A stretch of DNA of 64,000 nucleotides, from contig JANCRA010000039.1 of the NCBI GenBank assembly GCA_024362935.1, forward strand, positions 4,403,040-4,467,039, given 5' to 3'. The first letter of the stretch is position 1, and each line of letters opens with the position of its first letter. The translations under genes and the position numbers were made by a program. Below, one piece after another: positions 32,601 to 44,600 of the stretch. Origin of the DNA: Setophaga petechia. Lineage: Eukaryota; Chordata; Aves; Passeriformes; Parulidae. The notes under the pieces are model-generated. The model did not search any database. It was not told the origin of the DNA and saw only the letters and a program-made list of their open reading frames with translations.

Positions 32601-35600
32601 TCATGCAGGGGCTCTACCATGTGTCCTTGTCTTGTCTCCAGAGCTGGGGTGCTCCCCTGTCTCCCTGCTGGGAGTTTCTGCACAGGACAAGGAATCTGAG
32701 CTTGATGAAGTTTGTTGTGTCTTGTAGAAGGGATCCCCAAAACTTCCAAAATCGCTTTGCCTTTAAAAAAAAACCCAAAAATGTGCTGTTGCTGCTCCAG
32801 ACACCAGCTGTGGATGGCTCCTGGAGGGGTCCCAGCACAACCCCCAGTGCTGCCCCTGACCCCCATGACTGCTGAATGTCCCTGTGCTCCAGAGCAGCTC
32901 CTTGGCCTGTGGCTGCAAGGTGGCTCTGGCTGGGGATTCACCTTTTCCTCCTGCCAGCACAGCCTGTCCAAGCCTGTCCTAGGAGCACATAGAAGTCCCT
33001 GTGGCTCTTGGCTCAGTCCCCTGCCTGTCCTGGGCAGGAGGGGTGGCAGGGGTGCAGCTGGGAGGAAGGTGCTCAGGCACAAGGCTCTTCTTAAAAGCCT
33101 TAATATCTCTTTGATGATAAACCTTAATATCTCTTTGATGATCAGCCTTAATATCTCTTTGATTATAAACCTTAATATCTCTTTGATAACTTGCATTTCA
33201 CAGCCAGATGACTGGGACTGACTGTGAGAGGGAAGCAGACTAATGAACCTCACTCATTAGTGAGCATCCCTTTGTCCTGTGCCTTGGAGGAGGCACACCT
33301 TGAAGGGGTGCCCAGGATGTCACTGGAGCTCCAGGCTCTGCACCCCAGCCCTGCCCCAGCCAAATGTGGGTTATTCAGCACAGCACCTTCTCCTCATGGC
33401 TGTTCTGTTTCTCACTCCTCCAGGAGGAAGAGGTGGACTCAGAAAACGAGAAGCTGGTGGTGAGAGAGCCAGAGGATGAGGATGGTGAGTGCCAAGCAAG
33501 CCAGAGCTCTGCAGGGAGATTATGGACAGCTCTGGAGCCCTGAGTGCTTGGGGATGCTCTCCTTCCTCCAGGAAATTCCTGCCCCTTGCCCAGATGCCCT
33601 TGGGCTGTTTGCCATGGGGCAGCTTTGTGATGCAGCTGCTCCAAAAGCTCCTTGCTCATCCAGGACAATCTCCAGGGGCTTTAGTCAGTGCCACGTTTAA
33701 CTGATTAGCCAATTAGTTGATTGGAAAATGATTAATTGACTAATTGGGGTGACAACTGCCGCAGTCCTAAGAAAATGAAACAGATGGTGCCTGAATGTGT
33801 GTCTGAAGGGGGCTCTGCTCTGCTGAGCAGCCTTGGAGGTGCTGGGATGTCCCCAGGAGTCCTGGCTGGGGGTGGCTGGGGACAGCTGGGGCAGCAGGAG
33901 GCCTTGGGGAGTTCCCCCTTCCCTGCCCCACTTTCTGCCTGGCTCTCTGGAGGTGCTGTGGTGCAATCCCCAGCTCGGGGGGATTATGCCTAATGCACAG
34001 AGAATCACATTATAATCCTGGTGCCATTCCTGCGAGGCAGGGGAAGCTCCTTTGGAGACAGGGCTCCCAAAACACACTCACTGCACCCTGCTGGGCTTCC
34101 TCACAGCGCTGGTGGCTGAGGATGTCACTGTGGGGGGCTGTGGGAGGTCTGCTTTGAGGATTGATGGGTGTATCCTGCCAAATGGATGCTCAGCATTGCT
34201 GCTCTGCCTCTGTGTCTGCTTCTGCAGGTCCAGCTCTGTTTCAGGGCTGCCCTGGCACTGCAGGGCATCCTCACAAATGGGCTGGGGGAAGGTGATGTCC
34301 CCTGGCTGTGAGACCTGGCCAGCACTGTGTCCTCCCTTGGTACCTCCTGCAGGCAGCCCCTGGCTCCTCTCCTGAATTATTCCCACTGTTTCTGAAGTAT
34401 TTCCTAATGGGGCTGGGCAAATCCATGGGATGGAGCTGGGAGCACCAGCAGTGCCCTGGGACCAGCCCTGCTCCTCCTTCACTGCCTCCTGTGGGTCCTG
34501 GCCCCACTCAGCCCACAGAGATCCCCCAGCCTGGGGTGCTGCCTGTGCCCAAAGCCACCAGGGCAGCCTTCCCCACACTGTGGGCAGGGATGAGGTGGGC
34601 ATCACACCAGAGCCTGTTCAGGGCAGAGCTGCTCTCACCCTGCCAGCTCAGGGTCACAGCACTGGCAATGCAAGGGCAGAGAGATGAAAGACAAATGTTT
34701 TCTTTAACATGAACTCATGGAGGCTCTCAGTAAGTAGGTCACCTCCTATTCCTGTGGTGTTCTCCCTGTGTACATGAAAACCCAGCCTCCCCTTTTCTGG
34801 GTGTTTCCTGAAGTTTGTTTTCCATCTGCAGAGAAAGTTCCTGAGCTCCAAAACCAGCCAGAGGTTTCCAAACCCACACACTGTCTCCTTTTTTTAATCT
34901 CACCCTGTGGGCAGGGAGATGGGGACCTTCCTTGCCTCCCTCCTCCCTTATTATTTGCTGGGGAGGTGGCAACTAAACTGCTCCTTTTGGGGCCAGTCTA
35001 AATCCCAAATCTCACTTGATTTGGCAGAAAACCATGTGAGGGAAACAATCTTGATTGTCCTTGAAATCATTGGAGCTTTACAAAGGTAATGAGCAGCTCC
35101 TGCTCTGCACCAGCATAAGGAACAGGATGTCACACCCTCTTACACCCCCTTTGTTTTTATTTCTTTCCTTTCTCCTAATATCTCCCAAAGCAGCAGCCAG
35201 CTGAATTTTCTTTCCATGCACTTTTATGGTCACCCAAGGTGCTGATAAGCTGCAGCATTACTGCTTGTCTCCAGCAAGCCAGGTTTTGTTTGTTTGCCCA
35301 TGGGGAGGGTTTCCCACCCAGGGAAGTGGAATGTGGCCCAGCTGAATGTTTGGGGCTGCTTGTGTTCAGACACTTGTGACCAAGCTGGATAAAGGGTTTG
35401 CATCCCCTGGGAGCCCCAATTTAGGGATTAGAGAAACACCCCAGATCAGTAATTGAGTTGTAATCCACCAGGACTGCCCAGGGAAGCTCCCCAAGATCAG
35501 GGACCTGGGGATGTAAAGAAGTGAGGAAATGTGGGCATTAGCAGGGGGGAGGTCTCTGGGAAATTTCCATTCACTCCTATTGCTCCAGGCATGGTGTCCT

Positions 35601-38600
35601 GGTTTGGGGCAAATTTGGGAGAGAATATCTGAAGGGTTTCTTCTAGAAACTAGATTTAAGTGTGTTATTTTTTTTTTTAATTTTATTTGTTTTTACAATA
35701 ACTCATCAAATTTTATTAGTTAATTACACTTTTGGCATGGAAATTGGTAAAAGTTATTGTCTTTATTATTATTGTATTTATAGTTATTATTATTGTTATT
35801 ATAGTTATTATTTATAGTTATAAATAACTATAAATACAATATAGTATATTCTGTTTATAGTTATTATTATATTGTATTTTATTATATTGTATTTATAATT
35901 ATTTTATTATATTGTATATAATTATATATATTATTTTATATATATTATATGTATATATATATAATTATAGTGTATATGATTATATATATAGTTATTGTAT
36001 TTATTATTATTGAAACAAGCCTTGCACTGCTTGTTTCTGAGATCTCTGGTTTCCACACCTACAAAATCAGGCTCTGACTTTTTACATGGAGGTCCCCAAG
36101 GTCTGGCAGCAGCTGAATGTGGGCATGAGCTTGGGGTTGGAGGAATCCCAAACTCAAGGTACTGGACACAAGGAGAGAAATCCTTAAGGGCAGTATTGAT
36201 CAGAAAACAGAGGGAAGCTGATGCTGAATCCTGTGTGTGAGGAAGGGAGGGGAGAGGCAGTGAGGGGTTTTTAATTCGGGCAGGTGGAAGAGGAGACACA
36301 ATCATGGATATGGCCACAGTTGCAGTGGAGGGTATGGGCAGGGGTTCCCTGTGCTCCTGGCAGCAGGGGATGCACCCATGAGCTGTGCACAAGTTGGGGT
36401 TTCTCTCCTGCCAGGGCAGTTTCACCCCTTTAGGGTGCAGGAGCCCTTTAGGGGCCCTGCTGGTGTCATCCTGGGTACTGGTTTGTGGATAATGTGCAGT
36501 TTTTTCAGGGCCGTGCAGATAATGAAGGAACATCTTCCTTTTGTGCACCCCTTGGAAGCATCCCCAGGGCTCTGGGGGTCTGGGAAGCAGCAAATATTCC
36601 TGGGAATGTGCAAATCCCAGTGCTGGATGGTTGGACTGAAGCAGCCCAGTCCTGCAGTCCTTGGGAGATAAAGGCTGTCAGATAAGCAGCCCACAGATAA
36701 CACATCCACAGCAGCAGCTCCTCCTGGGCCCCTCTTTGCTGAGCTCCCCTCCTGTTGTTTTCTCCTATCTGCAGGGAGATAAAGCACGGGAGAGGTTTTT
36801 AGGAGCAAATAGTGCTCGAACAAAATCCGATTGGAAAAGGATCGGCTTTGGCTCAGAGTCTGAGCTTTGGTGCTCTAATTAGCACCGGCTGAGGCTGGAG
36901 AGAGCACCCAGGGGAAGGAACCTTGGCTTCTCCTCAGGGCTGGGGACACAGGGCCAGTGTTGGTGCTCCTGGGGCTGTTTGCAGCCCTGGCATTTGCCAT
37001 GTGGCATCTTCTTTTCAGGAGCTTTGGCAAGGGCTGCAGGAGAGCTGGGACAGCTCTGCCTGTGGCACCATCCATGAGCCCCAAGCTGGGGAAAGGGCCC
37101 CTGGATGAGGAGAGGGAGGAGGAGGAGGAGGAGGAATGCAAGCCTGGAGAGGAGAAGCGGAAAATGCTGCAAGTTAATCAGGGCAGGATTAGCATGTCTT
37201 GATAAGCCAAGATGGGCCTGCAAGGCATTGAATCCAGGGAGAACAATGGCATATGGTTCCTGGGCTGTGGGATTTCCTTGGATCTGCTTCCAGCAGGCTG
37301 CTCACTCACAGCAGTCCTCACTGTTTGCAGTGCTGGCTGTTTGCAGGCTCCTGCCACCCTCTGGCTCTGCTCTGGGATGCACACTGCCCCCCTGGCAGTG
37401 CCCAGGCTCCTGCCATCCCCTGGCTCTGCTCTGGGATCCTCCCTGGCAGTGCCCAGGCTCCTGCCATCCCCTGGCTCTGCTCTGGGATGCACACTGCCCC
37501 CCTGGCAATGCCCAGGCTCCTGCCATCCCCTGGCTCTGCTCTGGGGTGCACACTGCCCTCCTGGCAATGCCCAGGCTCCTGCCATCCCCTGGCTCTGCTC
37601 TGGGATGCACACTGCCCCCCTGGCAGTGCCCAGGTTCCTGCAGCACCCTGGTTCTGCTGTGGGATCCTCCCTGGCAGTACCCGGGCTCCTGCCATCCCCT
37701 GGCTCTGCTCTGGGATCATCCCTGGCAGTGCCCAGCCTTCCTGCAGATTGGAGCTGACTCAGGGAAGGTGCTGGGCTGACCAGAGCATTTGGGGTGCAGG
37801 AGCAGAGCAGGGAGCACCCAAAGGAACAGCCCCACTGCTGTGGGTTGGGGCTCTCAGGAGGTCTCTGGTTCACAGATTTCTTGGTCTTTTTTTGTCTCCC
37901 CTCTCCAGCTGCAGAGGAGACATTTTCTTTTAAATACAGTCCTGGGAAGCTAAGGGGAAACCAGTACAAGTCAATGATGTCCAAAGAAGAGCTAGAGGAA
38001 GAACAAAGGTAAGTTGAGGTTCCTTTTTCTTCTTGCCCAAGCCCACCTGGCTGACGTGCCCTTGGAGCAAGCTGGGTGTGCTCAGACTCTCTCCCCACCC
38101 TGCCCTCAGTGTCTCACTGCTCTGGAGCTCCAGACCTCCCCCACATAGGAAGATATGAGAACAAATAAAGTCACACTGATTTAGGAGATGGAGGCACTGT
38201 GGCCCTAAATACCTTTGGAGCTCCTCTGGATGCTTAGACCAAATTTTCCTAGTGGATTTGCCCTGATCCCGTTAGCTCTGTGCTGACAGGTGTCCCCTGA
38301 TCTTTAGTTATGCCCCTCCCTTGGGGCTGTGGATGGCATCCCAGCCAAGGGCATGGGCACAGCTCAGAAACACTGGGGCAAAGTGAGGGAGCACAAGGTT
38401 CTAGAGCTCACTGAGATGGGGCTGTCACTGCAAGTGTCCATCCCAGGGCTGTCTCCTCAGCTGGATGTGGTGGGGATTTACCAAGAATGGGGCCTGGTGG
38501 AGATGGAGAATTGTCCATCTTGCACTTTTTGCTGAATTATCCCCTGAGCCCTGCATGAAGAAAGGTCAGACCTGTCCTGTCACTTCAAACAAGCTTTTTG

Positions 38601-41600
38601 GCTCGAGATTCCCCAGCCTGTAGAAGGAATAGCCCCCAGCTGAGGGTTCTGAGGCAGGCTGCTCCCTCACGGGTGTCTGCAGCTCACACCCCTTCCCTGA
38701 GGGTGAGCTCCAAGGAACTGATTGCCCAGGGGTGGCTCAACAAGCTTGGGAGGTGGTGCTGTCCCCACTGCTGTCCCAAGGGCTGTGAAACACAATTCTC
38801 CACCCAGAGGTCTGCAGAGAGTGATTATGGGGCATTTGTCACCCCTTGCCTGTCAAATCATGGTCTAAATACCACCACAGCTGGCCTGGTGTAAAGAACC
38901 AAGCAGGAACTGGAGCACAGCAAGGAAGACAGGGATGGGGGGTCACAGCTCACCCCCAGCTCAGGCATCTCCTGCTGGCAAACCCTGCCTTGAGGCTCTT
39001 GGGCAGCATCTCTGTGGTGCTGGCTGAGGTTTATCTGTGTGAGGTGAGCAGGGCACTGTGGTAGGCAGAGTAAATCCAGAGACCTGCCCTGCTCTGGGGT
39101 CAGCAACAGAAATGAGCTCTGGTTTCCTCTGACACGAGGTTGATTCTGCATTGGTGGCATCAGGAAAAAATGTTTGCTCTCTTCTTTTCCATGTGTCTGT
39201 TGTGCCTGAAGCCCCCACCCTGTAACCTGCTGAGCAGGGCTGTGAGTGTCACTGCATTTTTCACTTGGGGAGGGTGGTGGGGGGATGAGCCAAGTGAATG
39301 TCAGGGACACCCATGGGGCTAGATGGGATTTACTTTTCAGGATCCTGCTAAACACCAATGCAAAAATCTACCTGCAGCTGGCAAATTCCAGCCCTTTGCA
39401 CCAGCAGCTCCATCCAAACCAGCTGAGCAATCACTGCTCAGGTTTGCAGGGCCAGGAGTCCTGCAGGGCCTTGCAGGTTCCTGTGTGGCAAAAAATGCCT
39501 TTTTGTCACCTGGAGACACTGAGGGGACACTGGCTAAGGACAGCAGTGGGATGGGGGTTTTGTACTCAGGACTCAGAACAGGCTCCAGGGGTGAGGGACC
39601 TGTCCTGGGCACATGGCACAGCTCAGGCAGCTCAGGCTGCTCTTGTCTGTGTGGAGCAGCCCCAGGGCAGCACGGTGCACCCAGAACTGATGGTTTCATG
39701 TCCCCTGGAGGCTCTGAGCAGCCCTCCCCACTGAGGGCCACTGCCAGACGTGTTTTTCCTACTGCTCCTTTATTTTCTTCTCTTCCGTATTTGTGTTGTT
39801 CATTTCTTTAAGGCAGCTTGGTGAATTTTTGTTTTTGTCTTGCTTTGTTGCTGGCTTACTTTTCCCCCCCTCAAATCTTCACTGCGGCATCAGCAGCTTT
39901 TCATTGCAGGCCTCGCAGGTGGTGCAAGGGGGCAGGGCTGCTGCCAGGTAAGCTGGGAGAGCTGAGCACAGCAGCTCAGCCTTGTCCTGCATCCTTCTCC
40001 TTGCCCTTCCACCCCTCTGCCCCTGTCCACGAGCCCTGACAGTGCTGCTGACCTGCTGTGACCCGGGTTTGCCACCTTTATGTTGCAGGATTGAGCTGAC
40101 CTCTGATCTCACATCTCTGTAGCGAGTACCTTAGGTCCTCGGCCACAAACATTCTTGCAAATCTTTTTGGTAAGGACACGCTGCTGCGTAGAGGTAGTGG
40201 TACCACTGGTAACACCTGCTCGTGTCTTGGGTGATTTTGCTTTTATTTTCTGAGGGAGGGGTTGTTTGGAGCTGCAGTTGGTTGCCTGTCCCACCACCCT
40301 CCCCACCTCCCTCCCCTTCCCTCCTCATAACAGATTAATGAGTTCACCCCGCTCTGCCTCCATCTCACACTCCAGGGCGAATGGGGGCTCTCACATTTGG
40401 ATGTTCACCTCTTCCAGCTTGGATGCCTGAAGCTGGACATCCCACAGCCACTTCTTTGTACTGAAACTGGGGCTGCTGCAGAGCCCTAGGGTGTGTTACC
40501 AAAACTCAGACAGCTTTAGTGTGCACTTTTAGCCCTGTCATTCCTCCAGCTTTCCTGTGGACCAACAGGTTCCCATGTGGAGCAGCAGATGTGAGAAACA
40601 TCCCAAAAATGCAATGGGTCCTCAGAGGCTGCTTGCTGTGTAGCTCACAACTTTGAATTTTGGGACTCCTTGATTTTGGAGATGCCATTGAAAATATTCC
40701 TTGCCTGTTCCAGGAGGAGCTGTAGGACTTCAGACAGGAGAGTACAGGCATGCAATAGATTTGGTTATTTAAGCAAAAAAACCACTTCTGTTCTAACCTG
40801 CATCCCTGCAGAAGCTGTGGTTGTCCTGCCTACAATTCACTTGAGTCTTGTGGCTTCCAACTGGTGCTAAATCTGGACTAAAAGGGGAAGGAATGTGACC
40901 TTCACTGAGTGATGCAACTTCCTGCTTTTGGTGACTTCAGCCTTAAAAATCAGAGTGCTCACTGAGGGAGGAGGACAGTAAATCCTTTTGGCAAATACTT
41001 CTGCTGGGGTGGTGGCTGTGCTTGATCACACCAGGTGGGTCACCAGTCCTTCTGGAACAGAAGCACGTAGCCTTTGCCCCCCTGGGGGAGAAAAACAGTC
41101 TGGGCAGGAAGGGGAAGAGTGCAGGGGAAGGATGCAGCCCTTGGTCCAGCCAGCACAGCTTATTCCCAAATCCTTGTCCTGTGCACCTGAGGCTTTTGGC
41201 CATCTGTGGCCAGCTGGAGCTCAGGAAATGTGAGTGCTGGTGGTGCAGCTGCCCCTGCCCAGGCAGGGCTGAGCTGTGTGGGTGTGAGGCACAGCCAGGC
41301 TGCCTGGGAGGTGCTGCTGTCCTGGTGGGCAGCTCCTGTGCAGGAGGGGGAAGAGCCCCCCAGTGCCTGCAGGGCCTGGCTGTCATGGAGTGGGCTCTGC
41401 CAGATGTTCTTCAAACCTCCCTTAAGGTTGAAAGAGGTTAGTGGGGATTTTTCCTGTTAGAAATGAGCATGGTCAGGACTCTGCTGGGTGCTGACAGCTG
41501 CAGCAAGGCTCCACTCCTTGTAAAAGAGAAAACAATGGGAGAAATGGCCTGCTTGGGTCTCTGCTTTCAGTTCTCTCTTTCCATGAGGCAAAGCAGGTCC

Positions 41601-44600
41601 CAGCCAAGCCTTGGTTGGCCTCAGTGCTGTCGAGGGGTTGAGCTCTCTGTGCTCTCTTGGCTAGGAGTGTTGGTGGGACAAAGGAGAGCAGATCCCATCT
41701 GACAGGCTCTAGAAAAGTCTCTCCTCTGTGTGGGATTGAGGAAGAGGTGGGGGTGAAGAGCCAGAGGCTGCCCCATGGCAGACCCACTGAACAGGGTCTG
41801 AGGAATGGCGCCAAACTGCTCCTGGCAGGGGCACTCCTGGATGGAGCAGGAGATCCCCCAGACCACTGCAGGGAAGATGGGGATGGCTGCCCAGTTTCCC
41901 TGGCTAATGGGCTCAGTTCCCACATCCAGGTGACCCATCCAAGGAACAAACTCTCCTCCTGCCTCTCAATCCTCCCCTCTCACCTCCTGGCCAGGCACAG
42001 ATGGGTTGAGGTGACACTGTTTGAATGCAGACTGGGTTTAAGCCTAGGGCTCAACTGCAAATTGGAATTCATGCAAGGAGAATTGGATGGCTGCAAATAT
42101 CAAGCTCAGCCCTTTTCTTAGTGCTGATTGAGCACTGGAAACCTGCCTCCTCCCCAGCTGGGTTCAGAGTGCCTCTTGGTTATGGGGCACTGAAAAAAAC
42201 TGGGCTTGGACTCTGGAATTTCAGCAAGGCAGGGTAGACCCTGCTTCTAGGGAATGTCAGAGAGGAGAGACCTTTCTGTGCTCTACAAGGCATCCTGAAT
42301 GAAAGTGGGATGCAGCTGTGGCTTGAGGGCCAACTGTGCAGAAGTTTGAAATTTGAATGAGACAATGCTGGTGATGACAGCCCTGGAGCACACAAGGGCA
42401 GGAAGCAGCTGCAGAGGTTTAATGGCTGTGTTGACAGACCTTGACCTATTTCAAACACCTCCACTAGTGGCCCTCCAAAAATAGGTGGGTGGACAGGGCT
42501 TGGGGAGGTTGCATTTTGGGAGAGCTGTCCATTGGCATCTGTCCCTGTCCACCCCCTGCATTGCCATCACATAACCCTGGCCTGCCTGCTCGCTCCCCTC
42601 TCTGTACTGCATGGGGACTGGGCTTTCCTCCTCCCTCTCTTTTGCTAACCTTCCCCCCACCCAGTGGCTTTGCTGTCTGTCCTGTCCTGTCCTGTCCTGT
42701 CCTGTCCAGCATGGTGCTTCTTTTGGATGAGGGAAGCTGGTAAGTTTGGGCTTTTTGGGGGGTTGAGGGTTATTATTTGTTTGCTTCTCATCTTCTGCAG
42801 CACGATAGTCACCCTGGGCTGAGGGAGGAGGAGCAGCAAGGGGGGCAGAGCCCAGGGCCATGGGTGGGCACTGCTTTACTGCAGCCATCAGCCACAGGGA
42901 TGGCACAGGCCATGGGCAAGGTTGATTTCAGCTGCCCAGCACCCAGGGCATGAGGTGTGTTTGCTTCCCAGCTGCCTCTTGTAAAGGGCAAGAGTTTGGG
43001 TTTCCCTGCTGAGCTCCCCCTCATGCTCACTCTGTAGGTGCCCAAGTCCACTTGGATGAGGAGGAAGCCTGCTGCTGGCCTGGTGCTGTTCCCTGCCTCC
43101 ATATCCCCAGGGAAAACCTCCTCTGACCTATGAGATGTCAGTGGACTGGAGCCCTGGCCCTATTTATAGTCATGACTAAGTCATGAATCCCCAAAAGCTT
43201 TAAAAACAGAGTAACTCAGGATGCCTCCCTCAGAAAGCCAGGGAACAGGAGGCCAGGAAGCCCCTTCCCATCTCCTCCTCTCCCATCCCAGAGAGGAAAC
43301 CCTTGCAAACTCCCCCGTAGCCTTTGCAGGGTGTGAGTCTCTGACCCTGCCTTGGCATGAGATTTTAGTTCAGGCAGCAACTCTGCTTGAGCTCCTGGGG
43401 TTTTTTTTTTGGCTCAGGTCCTGAATTGTCCTGGCTTGTGGCTGCTTCTCTGTTTCTCCCTCACCCAGTGCTCATGACTTGTCTTCATCTGCTTCTGCTT
43501 AACCTTGTGCAGCATGGGCAGCTGGCTGTGTCTGCCTGCTAACTCCCTGGGAGCCCTGCTCTGCCTGTCCTGGGCTCCCCCGCAGCTGGGACAGACCCAG
43601 GGATGCAGGAATGGGGGCATCTTGCCAGGCTTGAAGCAAACTGGGTTCAGTGAGCTGAAAAAACACTGAGTGATGGAGGAAAGCACAGCCCAGCCTGCCC
43701 CTGGCTTTTCCCACTGCTGTGGTGTTGGCTGGGGAGGTCAGGAGTGTGGCAAGGGAATGGGCACACGAGTGATGGATGAGCTGGTCAGGAGCCCAAGCCA
43801 CCTCCCTGGCTGTGCTCTGGCCTTTTCAGCTCTTGCTGCTCTGGCTGGGCAATGTGAGAGGCTTCTGCCTCAGACCAGCTGTGGGCAAGGTGTGCTGGGA
43901 GTGGTACAGCCCCTGATGCCACTGGCTCCTCACCCTGTCCTAAAGCCAGTGAGACCTGTGCTCCCTGCTCACACTGGTCCTGGCAGCCTCGAGGCACAGC
44001 AGGTATTTCCCAAAGCCCAGAGCACCTTTCAACTTCTCTGTCCCAGAGGAGGAATTTCACATCTGTGTTGATGAAGCTCTTTTTGGTACCTCTCACTCAA
44101 TCCCTTCTCTCTTTTCTAAGCACTGTCTCCCTTTCTGCATTTAAGTCCTCTCTGTGTTTTGCTGATTGGCTGAAACAACTGGCTCACACTTCTGGGACCA
44201 CCAGGAAAGCTTAATTCAGTGTGTCATGCCTCATATTCTTCCTGCAATACCTCAAAACTGGGTTAAAGTCACCACCAGAGATGGTACCTGCCCCCATAGA
44301 ACTGGGGACAGTGGTGATGGGACCATCCCCAGCAGTGAGATGGGAGGGATCTCCTTGGGGAGACCTCAACCACCCATTGCCAGGTCTGCCCAGTACTTAA
44401 GGGCTTTTATTCCCTGCTCTTCATCCTCAAGGGTCTGTCCTGGTTTGGAGTGAGAAGAGTCTGGAGCCAGGTTGCTGTTCACCTTCCTTGCCGGGATTTC
44501 AGAGCAGAGGACTGATGGTCCTGACAAGGTCCTGAGCCAGGGAAAGGAGCTGGGAATGCTCTGTGCTTCTGAAAATAATCTTTTTGAGTGAAACTATTCC

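Larger units (their letters stand above)
23683..33423 (+). other. MXRA7 intron 1
   Basis: This intron of about 9.7 kb contains the minisatellites at 25421, 29214, 31091 and 33098 and short simple repeats at 26091 and 29748. I saw no other convincing exon or gene. Confidence 0.7.
33485..37908 (+). other. MXRA7 intron 2
   Basis: This intron holds an AT-rich tract near 35.7-36.0 kb and a minisatellite at 37.35 kb. A TGTCCTGGTTTGGGG stretch near 35591 resembles the start of some passerine LTRs, but no element could be delimited. Confidence 0.6.
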
